64,000 nt of DNA from an uncultured Bacteroidota bacterium (GTDB taxonomy: Bacteria; Bacteroidota; Bacteroidia; Bacteroidales; F082). Location of the stretch: the NCBI GenBank assembly GCA_900542475.1, contig UQNO01000001.1:62001-126000 (forward strand), written 5' to 3'. Below are positions 1 to 8,174 of the stretch, in pieces. How positions within the stretch are numbered: position 1 is the stretch's first letter; every line of letters starts with the position of its first letter. The notes under the pieces are model-generated. The model did no database searches. It saw nothing but the letters and a program-made list of their open reading frames with translations, and was not told the origin of the DNA. A program made the translations under genes and the position numbers.

Positions 1-1881
1 CATGTCATCGAAAATGTCGGTCTTATCAAAATGGACTTCCTTGGCCTCAAGACATTGACACAGATTAAGGACGCACTTGCAAATATCAAGAAAACCCACG
101 GCGTCGACCTCGACATCGACCATATCCCGATTGATGACAAAGAGACTTTCGCTTTGTTCAGCTCCGGCAACACCATCGGAACGTTCCAATTTGAATCTCC
201 GGGTATGCAGAAATACCTGCGAGAGCTGCAACCTACTGTGTTTGAGGACCTTATCGCCATGAACGCCCTCTATCGTCCGGGTCCGATGGATTATATTCCG
301 ACGTTTATTGCACGCAAACAGGGACGCGAGCCTATCGAGTACGACTTCCCGGAAATGGAGAAATATCTTAAAGACACCTACGGCGTGACGGTGTATCAGG
401 AGCAGGTGATGCTTCTGTCGCGACAGCTGGCCAATTTCACTCGCGGAGAGTCGGACACCTTGCGTAAAGCAATGGGTAAGAAACAGATTGCCAAAATGAT
501 GGAGCTCAAAGACAAGTTCATGAAACAAGGTCAAGAACTCGGTCACGATGCAAAGACACTCGAAAAAATCTGGAACGACTGGGAGAAATTCGCTTCTTAC
601 GCTTTCAACAAATCGCATGCGACATGTTATTCGTGGATTGCTTACCAGACTGCTTATCTGAAAGCTCATTATCCTGCGGAATTTATGGCTGCGGTGTTGA
701 ACTCAAGCATTCGTGACGCCAATGAGGTCATCTTTATGCTTGACGAGTGCAAGCGGATGAAAATCAATGTGTTTCCTCCGAATGTCAATAAGTCGGAATA
801 TAAATTCACAGTGGACGAAAACGGCAATATCTACTATGGATTCGGTGGTATTAAAGGCATAGGCGAGGTGGCTGATGCCATAAAGGAAGAACGCGAGGCG
901 AACGGCAGATTTAACAGCTTTGCCGATTTTATGGCAAGAGTGGGAGCAGGGCATCTTAATAGAAAAGTACTGGAACAGCTTGCGAGAGCAGGCGCCTTCA
1001 GCGACTTTAACGAGTTGCATCGCGCTGCGTATTTTTATATCGCCCCGGGAGAGAAACTGAATTTTATCGAGAAGTCGATAAAACAGGTCAACGCAAGCAA
1101 CGAGCGCAAAAACAACGCCCAAATCGACCTTTTTGGAGAGCTTGAAGCAGCAGGCGGCGACGATCTGTTCAAACTTGATATACCAGATTGCGAACATTGG
1201 TCGAACATCAAGATGCTGGAGGAGGAAAAGGAAGCCATCGGATTTTTCCTGAGCTCGCATCCGCTTGACGCTTACGAATATACGATTAAATATTTTGTGG
1301 ATACAAAACTTGAAAACATAAAAGACGTCGTGGAACACAAAGAAGGCACAACGATTCATGTCGCTGGAATTGTGTCGTCGGCGAATGTTATGACGACAAA
1401 AACAGGTAAACAGTTTGGCAAATATGTCCTTGAAGACCAGACCGGCAGCTATGACTTCGCATTGTTTGGAGAGGCGTTTATGAAGTTTCGTCATTTGTTT
1501 GTCATCGGAACCTCCCTGTTTATTACAGGAAGCGTTAAAGAACCTTATTATAACAGGGATTTGCCTGATGACAAGAAACGTCCGAATGAACTTAAAGTAA
1601 TGGAAGTCAAATTGCTTGACGAGGTTTTTGAGAAATCAAAGCGCGAAGCGAAGTTTGTGTTGAATATCAATAGGTTAACAAGTGAAAATGTTAAAAATAT
1701 TATTGATATAATTAAAGACAACCCAGGAAATCAGCCATATTCAATGATGCTTGTCGACAAGGAGCACAACATGACATGCTCGACGCATCCTGAGAAAGGC
1801 AAGATTAATGCGGAGGCGGTTTTCAAAAAATTGAACGATTTCGCCGATTTGGTGTCGTATGATTTGTTAAAAGGCAATTAG
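1..1881 (+). CDS. dnaE: DNA polymerase III alpha subunit, C-terminal part (5' end outside window)
   Basis: Replicative polymerase subunit that synthesises the chromosome. The frame is open from base 1, so the N-terminus (PHP domain and first two catalytic Asp) lies outside the window; 626 residues are visible. The Asp in KMDFLGLKTLT (fragment residue 12) matches the third catalytic Asp of the family. The fingers region follows with typical motifs (ALYRPGPM, YQEQVM, FNKSHA). Helix-hairpin-helix-like sequence lies near residue 300, and an OB-fold runs at about 450-540 (TTIHVAGIVSSANV). It ends in a short tail typical of Bacteroidota DnaE. The stop TAG at 1879-1881 is 32 bases before the next start. 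The reading frame is intact with no frameshift. The first ATG at 31 is internal, not the start. Confidence 0.97.
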   Translation, partial: HVIENVGLIKMDFLGLKTLTQIKDALANIKKTHGVDLDIDHIPIDDKETFALFSSGNTIGTFQFESPGMQKYLRELQPTVFEDLIAMNALYRPGPMDYIPTFIARKQGREPIEYDFPEMEKYLKDTYGVTVYQEQVMLLSRQLANFTRGESDTLRKAMGKKQIAKMMELKDKFMKQGQELGHDAKTLEKIWNDWEKFASYAFNKSHATCYSWIAYQTAYLKAHYPAEFMAAVLNSSIRDANEVIFMLDECKRMKINVFPPNVNKSEYKFTVDENGNIYYGFGGIKGIGEVADAIKEEREANGRFNSFADFMARVGAGHLNRKVLEQLARAGAFSDFNELHRAAYFYIAPGEKLNFIEKSIKQVNASNERKNNAQIDLFGELEAAGGDDLFKLDIPDCEHWSNIKMLEEEKEAIGFFLSSHPLDAYEYTIKYFVDTKLENIKDVVEHKEGTTIHVAGIVSSANVMTTKTGKQFGKYVLEDQTGSYDFALFGEAFMKFRHLFVIGTSLFITGSVKEPYYNRDLPDDKKRPNELKVMEVKLLDEVFEKSKREAKFVLNINRLTSENVKNIIDIIKDNPGNQPYSMMLVDKEHNMTCSTHPEKGKINAEAVFKKLNDFADLVSYDLLKGN

Positions 1882-1913
1882 TGGAGATGTTTTTTAAAGT
1901 TGGAGTTTTCAAT

Positions 1914-3626
1914 ATGAAAAGATTGATAATATTTTTGATTGTTGCTGTTTTTCTTGCTTCATGTGGCAAACATTCTGATATTACCGATTGTCAGATGCAT
2001 ACTAGTACGGAGCTTCTTCACATCGATTTCCTCATGCAATATGATGCGGATTCCGCGCTGATGTGTCTCATGTCATTTCGACCGGAGCGCAATGAAATGG
2101 AGCGTAGTGGAGAAATCTCCTCCATTTTCAACGAGAATTATCATTCCCTTCTTCTTTCCGAAGCCCTCTACAAAACCGACAATCCTCAAAATCGCATTGA
2201 ACTGCAAACTGCAATGCACTATTTCGACAGCCTTGCCGAAAAATACCCCCAAAATGACGATATTACACTTCTTTCCGCCCGCTCCCATTATATGAACGGC
2301 GTTGGGTATTATGAAAATGACAGTGTTGTTGAAGCGTGCAAGGAATATCTAAAGACGCTTGAAATAATGGAGGGCAACTTCGATGTCGATAAACTTACGG
2401 GATTTAGGGCAAAATTCATCGGATTAACATATAGTCGTTTGGGAGAGATTTTTTCAAATAATGGCATGGGCACTTCAGCAATTGAGTCGTACAAAATATC
2501 CATAAAATTTTTATCGAGATTGCCCAACTACAGTTTGGCCAACATTAACCGTAGGATAGGGTTGTCATATATGCTCGACAACTTAAATAATGACAGTGCG
2601 TTGTATTATTATAGGAAGTCTATTTGTCTTTCAACAAAAGAAAACAAAACACATGTATTAAACTGCGCCATTTCGGAAGCCGCACCTCTATATTATGATT
2701 TGGGTTATAAAGACAGTGCTTTAATAATGATTAGGACCGCATTATCATCTTCATCAGACGAAGACTTGTATTTGGCACGTTGTTTTACATATGGTTCTAT
2801 TTTAACCCAAGAATGCCTGTATGATTCGGCCATATTTTATCTCAAAAAAAGCATTAACCGAAACTGGTTTGCTACACAAACCGTATCAGCCGAACTTCTT
2901 ATGAAATGTTATCAAGCTCTTGGCGACACAGTAAAGATGCGGTATTATAAAAACCTTTACGGTGAAGACCTTGATGAATATAGAAATGTTTTGCCATTAG
3001 AAGACGAATTAGCTACTGTTTATGATTCTTATAAACAGAACCATTTACAAAAAGAGCATTCTCGACAAATTAAAAAACAAATTATTAGCAGTATTGTCTT
3101 TTCTGTGTTAATAATTACTGCTATTGCTGTAGCTGTTATACATAATAGAAACAAAATAAACAAAGTTAAGAAGAAATCGCACGACGACATTAAGGAAAAG
3201 GACAAGGCTTTGGCTGAAATGAAGCGAAAAACGGAAGCCAACCCTTTCATTAACGAGCCAATTTGCAAATCTATATTGGAAACAGTAAACAAACGACAAT
3301 TCAAAACAAGAGTCCCTTTCACTGCATACAAGGAATACGCATTAAGCAAAGAGCAATTATTGGCATTGAAAGACGCCATGGATAGGCACTACGACAATTT
3401 TACACAATGGATATGTAAAGATTATTCCGAGCTTACTACCGATGATATTGATTATTTGTGTCTTTACCATCTTGGTTTGAAAGATACAGAAATTTTTGTC
3501 TTGATGCAACGGGCATACCCCACAGTTGGCGAACGCAGCCGTAAGCTAAAACGCATATTCAACAGCAACAAACCACTAAATGATATTATTAAAAACATTA
3601 TAGAACTTCATCACAAGTTGTCGTAA
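1914..3626 (+). CDS. Membrane-anchored TPR lipoprotein with C-terminal regulator-like (HTH-type) domain
   Basis: 570 residues from ATG 1914; an upstream GTG at 1881 is less likely because a signal sequence starts at 1914 with GGAG nine bases before it. The N-terminus is a lipoprotein signal with lipobox LASC. Residues about 70-370 are TPR-like helices. A single membrane segment sits near 390-411 (FSVLIITAIAVAVI), followed by a basic, coiled-coil-like stretch. The last ~110 residues (LTTDDIDYLCLYHLGLKDTE) resemble the degenerate LuxR-like HTH found in Bacteroidota TPR regulators. Inference: a membrane-bound one-component regulator sensing outside the membrane, perhaps acting on the adjacent DUF3244 gene. 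Having both a lipobox and a membrane segment is odd; the N-terminus could instead be a plain signal peptide. A dispersed repeat copy is read through at residues 53-70. DNA target and signal are unknown. Confidence 0.75.
   Translation: MKRLIIFLIVAVFLASCGKHSDITDCQMHTSTELLHIDFLMQYDADSALMCLMSFRPERNEMERSGEISSIFNENYHSLLLSEALYKTDNPQNRIELQTAMHYFDSLAEKYPQNDDITLLSARSHYMNGVGYYENDSVVEACKEYLKTLEIMEGNFDVDKLTGFRAKFIGLTYSRLGEIFSNNGMGTSAIESYKISIKFLSRLPNYSLANINRRIGLSYMLDNLNNDSALYYYRKSICLSTKENKTHVLNCAISEAAPLYYDLGYKDSALIMIRTALSSSSDEDLYLARCFTYGSILTQECLYDSAIFYLKKSINRNWFATQTVSAELLMKCYQALGDTVKMRYYKNLYGEDLDEYRNVLPLEDELATVYDSYKQNHLQKEHSRQIKKQIISSIVFSVLIITAIAVAVIHNRNKINKVKKKSHDDIKEKDKALAEMKRKTEANPFINEPICKSILETVNKRQFKTRVPFTAYKEYALSKEQLLALKDAMDRHYDNFTQWICKDYSELTTDDIDYLCLYHLGLKDTEIFVLMQRAYPTVGERSRKLKRIFNSNKPLNDIIKNIIELHHKLS
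2072..2124 (+). repeat. Dispersed GTCATTTCGA repeat arm inside a coding sequence
   Basis: Starts GTCATTTCGACCGGAGCG and ends GGAGAAATCTCC, the same arm seen at 7066, 25743, 44088 and (reversed) 56866. It is more GC-rich than the surrounding gene and is translated in frame, giving the stretch SFRPERNEMERSGEIS in the TPR lipoprotein. Confidence 0.8.
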
Positions 3627-3692
3627 ATAATCATAAATAATTGTATATCAATTGTTTATGCCAGAACCATATCAATCCATATCATGTTTTTG

Positions 3693-3723
3693 TTGACACT
3701 TGTTCATAGTTGAAATAGTTTTG
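3693..3723 (+). promoter_or_regulatory. Bacteroidota-type promoter for the DUF3244 gene
   Basis: TTG at 3693-3695 and TAGTTTTG (TAnnTTTG) at 3716-3723, spaced by 20 bases, ending 19 bases before ATG 3743. Both boxes fit the -33/-7 consensus. Confidence 0.65.
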
Positions 3724-3742
3724 TAGAAAAAATGATTCAATT

Positions 3743-4098
3743 ATGTACAAACGTATCTTTTTAATCGCATGCATGCTCGGAATGATGGGTCGAGTCATGC
3801 CAACAATTATGTCGCAGAAGACAATCTTACTGTGTTAGCAAGTAAAAATGGTGGTGATGACAAAGGCTCAAGTATTACCGCTGACATCAACGGTAACACT
3901 CTAACAGTGGCTTTCTCTCAAAACCTTGGTGAGGTTACTGTAGAAATCTCCACCGCTTCCGGAGCCACAATATGCTGTTTGTCGGTCCAAACGCCGACAG
4001 GCTACCAATTTTATATACCTTCATCCGGCAGCTATGTTGTGACATTCACATTGTCAAACGGCGATGAATATTATGGGGAATTTGTAGTTGCAAATTAA
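3743..4098 (+). pseudogene. DUF3244 secreted protein, broken by a one-base frameshift
   Basis: Starting at ATG 3743 the frame encodes a signal peptide beginning MYKRIFLIACMLGMMG, then switches to unrelated sequence and stops at 3836-3838. The +1 frame continues as SSHANNYVAEDNLTVLASKN and runs to the stop at 4096-4098. Joining the frames at GGG 3787-3789, by adding one G, restores a classic signal peptide with cleavage after SHA and a ~118-residue protein whose tail (GSYVVTFTLSNGDEYYGEF) is typical of DUF3244, a small secreted beta-sandwich family of Bacteroidota with unknown function. It has its own promoter. The break may be real, may be phase variation in a G-run, or may be a sequencing error. 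The ATG at 3769 used by a naive caller would give a protein without a signal peptide. Confidence 0.75.
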
Positions 4099-4141
4099 AT
4101 CATCATTATTAATAAATTATTAACAATTAAATCCTAAAAAA

Positions 4142-4891
4142 ATGAAAATGTATTTTAAAATTTCATCAATTGTGTTATTCGTAATTATGACTTTATTGTC
4201 ATGTAATAAAGAAAACCGTATTTTGCCAAGTAAAACAAAGTATGAGAAATATAAACCTATTGCATCAATGTCAAAACAAAGAACAATGACTTATTATGTA
4301 TCACTTGATGACTTGCAAACAAAAATGGATAAGGATTTATTGGATTCTAAAGAAATGCGTCAATTCATTATCGAGGATTGGTATATTGATTTAGGTGATG
4401 GTACAGATTTAAATCCATTAACATTAGTTGTCAGTGTTTTTGATGTGTTAAATGAACAAGTAATTACACATTTCTTTATGAGAGAATGTCTTATTACTGA
4501 AAATGTTGATGGAACAACTTATTTTTATATTAATCCAGAACTAATATCAGGTTCATATCAATTGGCTTCTGCCGATGTCGATACTCGTGAAACAGGAAGA
4601 GGAACATTGTTCACTGTATCTAACGGTAATATCATAAATGTTGAAACAGATGCATTGATTGTTGATAGAGCTCACCCTCATCCATATTGGCACGTCGATT
4701 GTTCATCCTCATTTTGTGCAAGTGCTTGTGAAAGAGAAGGTGCGGTGAATAATGATGGTTCATATTCATACGGATGCAAGCAATGCCAGCGTCCGTGTGA
4801 AGGATTTGTGGGTGCTTGTGTAGCTAATTCTATAAATGTTGGAGAAAGAATATTAAGTTGGTTTTCTTATTTCAATATTTCAATATTTTAG
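4142..4891 (+). CDS. Hypothetical Cys-rich lipoprotein
   Basis: 249 residues; family not recognised. The N-terminus is a lipoprotein signal with lipobox TLLSC (Cys21), so the mature protein is membrane-anchored outside the cytoplasm. The middle (about 45-175) looks like a beta-rich domain. The tail has seven Cys at 187, 192, 196, 212, 215, 219 and 226, preceded by a His/Trp-rich motif (HPHPYWHVDC), and then a hydrophobic end (LSWFSYFNISIF). With Cys116 there are eight non-lipid Cys, so four disulfides are possible. DNA is strongly AT-rich compared with flanking core genes, which suggests transfer. It lies 43 bases after the DUF3244 remnant and is followed by a strong hairpin terminator, then a thioredoxin-like gene. 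Inference: a disulfide-bonded surface lipoprotein serviced by its neighbours. No direct evidence of function. Confidence 0.7.
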   Translation: MKMYFKISSIVLFVIMTLLSCNKENRILPSKTKYEKYKPIASMSKQRTMTYYVSLDDLQTKMDKDLLDSKEMRQFIIEDWYIDLGDGTDLNPLTLVVSVFDVLNEQVITHFFMRECLITENVDGTTYFYINPELISGSYQLASADVDTRETGRGTLFTVSNGNIINVETDALIVDRAHPHPYWHVDCSSSFCASACEREGAVNNDGSYSYGCKQCQRPCEGFVGACVANSINVGERILSWFSYFNISIF

Positions 4892-4908
4892 CTTGAATAT
4901 TTCATAAC

Positions 4909-4939
4909 AGGATGGGGGAACCCCCATCCTAAATTTTTT
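4909..4939 (+). terminator. Intrinsic terminator or attenuator
   Basis: Perfect 10-bp stem AGGATGGGGG (4909-4918) and CCCCCATCCT (4921-4930) with a very tight loop, then AAATTTTTT. It sits between the Cys-rich lipoprotein stop and the thioredoxin-like start, so it should limit read-through into the two downstream genes. Confidence 0.8.
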
Positions 4940-4943
4940 AAAT

Positions 4944-6197
4944 ATGAGAACGATTCATAAAAAGTTGTTTCTTTTACCATTTTTATTGCTATTTCTATCA
5001 ATATTTATACTTCATGCTCAGAAAAAATCTAATATTTTTACAACAATTAATGCTGAATACAAATATGGTAAATTGGCACAAGAAGCTATCAATAAATACA
5101 ATTGGATTAGCTTTGACATTGTTGTGCGCATGGAATATAATGGTCAACAATTACCTGATTTAATATATAATATCAGCTATTATAATGAGAAAAAGACATC
5201 GAAAGTTTTTTTTTCAGACCAATTTGGAAGATGTTATATGACGGATAACACATCTATTTATTTTGTTGATAATCAAAACTATGAATTCACAATATTTAAT
5301 AAAAACAAAAACAGCGATTGGTACGAATTAACGCGCTCGAATTATGAAGACAAAATCAGATATATGCCATATTATGAGAAACAAACACTTAATCCTTTGG
5401 TCGAATCGCGTCATATCATACAACATTATAGTAAAGATACAGTCATTAATGGCAATCCATATGTGAAATTTTATGGACATAGCATGAAATATAAGCAATT
5501 AAATCCAAAGACAAATGAGTTCGATATACCATCCCAATATTATTGTATTACCTGGATCAATAAAGAAACAAATATTGTGGATAGTGTTAAAATATGGCAA
5601 TTATATGATAAAGAACATGGTTCTGAAACCATTAATTATATAATTAAAAATATAAGTCATGATAATAAAACAGATGAGTATTCGATTACATTTGATACAA
5701 ACAATCAAAAATACAAACATTACTCATATCATGATGATAGCAATCCACCTTATAGTATGATTAATTCATATAACACAGAATTGTCAGAATCGTTATTGTC
5801 ATATCCTTTAGTAAGTTTATCAGGTGATACAACCACTATAAATTATTACGAAGGATGGATCCTTATAAATTTCTGGACTTTTGGATGTACACCATGTTAT
5901 GAGCATATGAAAAAAATGAGTCAAGAAAAAGACTCTTTAGGATTTACAGTACTGCAACAAAACAAAATCACAACTTTATGTATTAATCCTTATTCTAACA
6001 ATTTTGAAGCTTTACAAAAGATAGCAAATAAATACAATTTAAATGATTGTATATATTCAGCAAAGGGTATAAATACATGGATAAACATTCCATATTTTCC
6101 ATCATATTATTTGATATCTCCAAATAAGAAAAATATTCTGAAATACACATGGCTTGATGATTATTCAAACTTGTTATTATATATAAAAGAAAAATGA
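4944..6197 (+). CDS. Exported protein with C-terminal TlpA/thioredoxin-like domain
   Basis: 417 residues. The N-terminal signal peptide (LLPFLLLFLSIFILHAQ) sends it to the periplasm. Residues about 30-260 form a beta-rich domain (DQFGRCYMTDNTSIYFVDNQ) that loosely recalls LolA-type lipid carriers; that is a fold guess only. The C-terminal ~130 residues are thioredoxin-like: WILINFWTFGCTPCYEHMKK carries the redox pair Cys315-Thr-Pro-Cys318, and the expected cis-Pro region follows (NIPYFPSYYLISP). The family normally reduces or shuffles disulfides outside the cytoplasm. It overlaps the DUF1573 gene by four bases (ATGA), so the two are co-translated. AT-rich like the preceding gene. Its position after a Cys-rich lipoprotein makes that protein a plausible substrate (inference). 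Confidence 0.72.
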   Translation: MRTIHKKLFLLPFLLLFLSIFILHAQKKSNIFTTINAEYKYGKLAQEAINKYNWISFDIVVRMEYNGQQLPDLIYNISYYNEKKTSKVFFSDQFGRCYMTDNTSIYFVDNQNYEFTIFNKNKNSDWYELTRSNYEDKIRYMPYYEKQTLNPLVESRHIIQHYSKDTVINGNPYVKFYGHSMKYKQLNPKTNEFDIPSQYYCITWINKETNIVDSVKIWQLYDKEHGSETINYIIKNISHDNKTDEYSITFDTNNQKYKHYSYHDDSNPPYSMINSYNTELSESLLSYPLVSLSGDTTTINYYEGWILINFWTFGCTPCYEHMKKMSQEKDSLGFTVLQQNKITTLCINPYSNNFEALQKIANKYNLNDCIYSAKGINTWINIPYFPSYYLISPNKKNILKYTWLDDYSNLLLYIKEK

Positions 6198-6595
6198 ATG
6201 GAAAATTTATACATGTTATAATTTGTGTGTTTATGCATGTTTTTGTACATTCACAAAATATAGACATTGATAATGGACCTATTATTCAATTTGAAGAAAC
6301 AAAGTTTGATTTTGACACAATTCTGTCAAAAGATACTGTACTGCATAAATTTAAATTTACAAATATAGGTAATGAACCATTAATAATAACTAATGCATAC
6401 ACTTCCTGCGGTTGTACAATGCCCCAATGGCCTAAAGAACCAATAAACCCCAATGAAAGTGGTTATATTATTGTTGGCTTTCATACAAGGAATATCGGAA
6501 GATTTAATAAAGGAACAATGGTTAAATCAAATGCTGTTAATTCTCCTAATATGATGATTAGGATTAATGGTTTTGTAAAAAAACAAGAAAAATAG
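6194..6595 (+). CDS. DUF1573 domain protein, secreted
   Basis: 133 residues with a signal peptide ending near HVFVHSQ. The mature part has the DUF1573 signature: FDFDTI, KFKFTNIGNEPLIITN, and the conserved TSCGCTMPQWP followed by GFHTRNIGRFNKG. The fold is an ASPM/MSP-type immunoglobulin-like domain. In Bacteroidota, DUF1573 proteins are often encoded beside TlpA-like proteins and small Cys-rich secreted proteins, as here. Function is unknown. The start overlaps the upstream stop (ATGA). It is the last gene of the AT-rich block; base composition returns to the core level at trxA. Confidence 0.8.
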   Translation: MNGKFIHVIICVFMHVFVHSQNIDIDNGPIIQFEETKFDFDTILSKDTVLHKFKFTNIGNEPLIITNAYTSCGCTMPQWPKEPINPNESGYIIVGFHTRNIGRFNKGTMVKSNAVNSPNMMIRINGFVKKQEK

Positions 6596-6671
6596 GCATA
6601 TTGATAAATTTATTCCTCAAGCGACAAAACTCAAAGATGGTAGTGCAAAACAGCATCTAAATTTTATAATC

Positions 6672-6705
6672 TTGGTGGCACAAGTCAAAATAATTAGTAT
6701 CTTTG
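6672..6705 (+). promoter_or_regulatory. Promoter of trxA
   Basis: TTG at 6672-6674 and TATCTTTG at 6698-6705, spaced by 23 bases, 31 bases before the trxA ATG. The -7 box is a perfect match. Confidence 0.7.
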
Positions 6706-6736
6706 CATCGTTAAATTACTAATTAAAACATTTATT

Positions 6737-7054
6737 ATGGCAATGCAAATCAATGAACAGAACTTCGAGGCTGAAGTCTTGAAATCGGAAATCCCTGTAA
6801 TGGTTGACTTTGGTGCAACATGGTGCGGTCCGTGCCGCATGATTGCTCCTTATATGGATCAGTTGGCCGACGAATACGCCGGCAAGGCAAAGGTCGTGAA
6901 AGTTGACGTTGACGAATGCGGCAACCTCGCTGCACAGTTTGGCATCAGAAACGTGCCTACAGTGCTCTTCTTCAAGAACGGCGAAGTCGTTGAGAAACAC
7001 GTCGGCGGCGCTCCAAAGGCTACATTTGAGGAAAAACTGAAAAAATTCTTGTAA
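6737..7054 (+). CDS. trxA: Thioredoxin
   Basis: 105 residues, the usual length of cytoplasmic thioredoxin, with no signal peptide. The active site ATWCGPCRMIAPYMDQL holds the redox Cys pair, and the cis-Pro loop is RNVPTVLFFKNGE. It reduces protein disulfides using electrons from thioredoxin reductase, which is not in this window. It has its own promoter and is followed by a dispersed repeat element, so it is probably transcribed alone. Although it follows the AT-rich thioredoxin-like cluster, base composition and promoter mark it as a separate core gene. Confidence 0.97.
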   Translation: MAMQINEQNFEAEVLKSEIPVMVDFGATWCGPCRMIAPYMDQLADEYAGKAKVVKVDVDECGNLAAQFGIRNVPTVLFFKNGEVVEKHVGGAPKATFEEKLKKFL

Positions 7055-7065
7055 ATCCCCCTCTT

Positions 7066-7167
7066 GTCGTTTCGAGCGGGGCGGAATGAAGGAATCCACG
7101 ACAAACAACTCTGACAGATTCAAATGCCGGAGATTTCTCGACTTCACTTCGTTTCGCTCGAAATGAC
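7066..7167. repeat. Dispersed repeat element with two inverted arms
   Basis: 102 bp between trxA and the DUF58 gene. The left arm begins GTCGTTTCGAGCGG; the right arm ends CGTTTCGCTCGAAATGAC, its imperfect inverse. Between them lies CTCTGACAGATTCAAATGCC, which recurs in inverse orientation within the element at 44088. Non-coding, able to form a long hairpin. Confidence 0.8.
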
Positions 7168-7178
7168 GGCATGAATGT

Positions 7179-8108
7179 ATGGACTTGGAAAAAGCAGATA
7201 TCGCTCCTCTTGGGAGTCTTGAATTTCATGCCCGCCAGATAGTGGAAGGCTTCATAACAGGACTTCACAAGAGTCCGTTTCATGGGTTTTCAGTAGAGTT
7301 TGCAGAACATCGCTTGTACAACACCGGCGAACCAATCCGTAATATCGACTGGAAACTTTATGGTAGAACGGAAAAATTGTTTGTGAAACGTTATGAGGAG
7401 GAAACCAACCTCCGTTGCCAACTCGTTATCGACACAAGTTCAAGCATGTATTTCCCCATGCGTCAACACCTTGACTACCAAAATCCCAACAAACTTTGGT
7501 TCTCGGTTTACAGCGCGGCTTCACTAATGGAGCTCATGCACCGTCAGCGTGACGCCGTCGGTCTTGATTTGTTTGATGATGATGTCACAATACATACCGA
7601 CGCAAAACTTTCTCCTGTACATATCAATATGATTTACAACAATTTGGAAAAACTGTTGTCGCCATACGATAAAAACAAGAAGAAAGAAACCGATGCCACG
7701 GCCTGTCTGCACAAAATTGCCGAGATGACGCACAAACGCTCATTGGTTATCATTTTCAGCGACATGATAGACAGCCTTGAATCGCACGATGATTTGTTCG
7801 CGGCACTTGAGCATCTGCGTTATAACAAACATGAAGTCGTGCTTTTTCATGTGCATGACGGATTACTTGAACAAAATTTTGAGTTTGAAAACCGTCCGTA
7901 TCGTTTCGTTGACCTCGAATCGGGTGATGTAGTGAAGCTTAACCCGACAGAGGTCAAAGAGAAATATGGGCAAATCATGAAAGCTCGCAAAGACGATTTG
8001 CTTCGCCATTGCCACCAATACCAAATCGACTATGTCGAAGCCGACATCAACAAGCTTTACGACCAGGTGCTGACGGCTTATTTGATAAAAAGAGAGAAGT
8101 TGTATTGA
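7179..8108 (+). CDS. DUF58 domain protein (vWA-like)
   Basis: 309 residues, no signal peptide or clear membrane segment. The N-terminal half has the DUF58 signature (EFAEHRLYNTGEPIRNIDWK, LFVKRYEEETN). A von Willebrand A-like fold follows with the MIDAS motif DTSSSM and later SDMID. DUF58 proteins in Bacteroidota usually sit in MoxR-Bat operons, where a MoxR AAA ATPase acts with vWA proteins in envelope stress or complex assembly. Here it stands alone, with no moxR or bat genes next to it in the window. Translation starts 11 bases after the dispersed repeat, so any upstream promoter must lie before or inside the repeat. Function inferred from family only. Confidence 0.88.
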   Translation: MDLEKADIAPLGSLEFHARQIVEGFITGLHKSPFHGFSVEFAEHRLYNTGEPIRNIDWKLYGRTEKLFVKRYEEETNLRCQLVIDTSSSMYFPMRQHLDYQNPNKLWFSVYSAASLMELMHRQRDAVGLDLFDDDVTIHTDAKLSPVHINMIYNNLEKLLSPYDKNKKKETDATACLHKIAEMTHKRSLVIIFSDMIDSLESHDDLFAALEHLRYNKHEVVLFHVHDGLLEQNFEFENRPYRFVDLESGDVVKLNPTEVKEKYGQIMKARKDDLLRHCHQYQIDYVEADINKLYDQVLTAYLIKREKLY

Positions 8109-8174
8109 CGAAACACTCTTATCCGTTGTCAGATTGCCGCCGTTCTATCTGTGCCGAAGCCAGGTGGAGGCACG

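Noticed and set aside
703..1494. 263-codon reverse frame opposite dnaE
   Set aside because: Shadow of a strongly conserved dnaE coding region; no domain of its own.
2073..2295. Short frames on both strands over the repeat inside the TPR lipoprotein gene
   Set aside because: Generated by the inserted repeat arm; the main frame continues through it intact.
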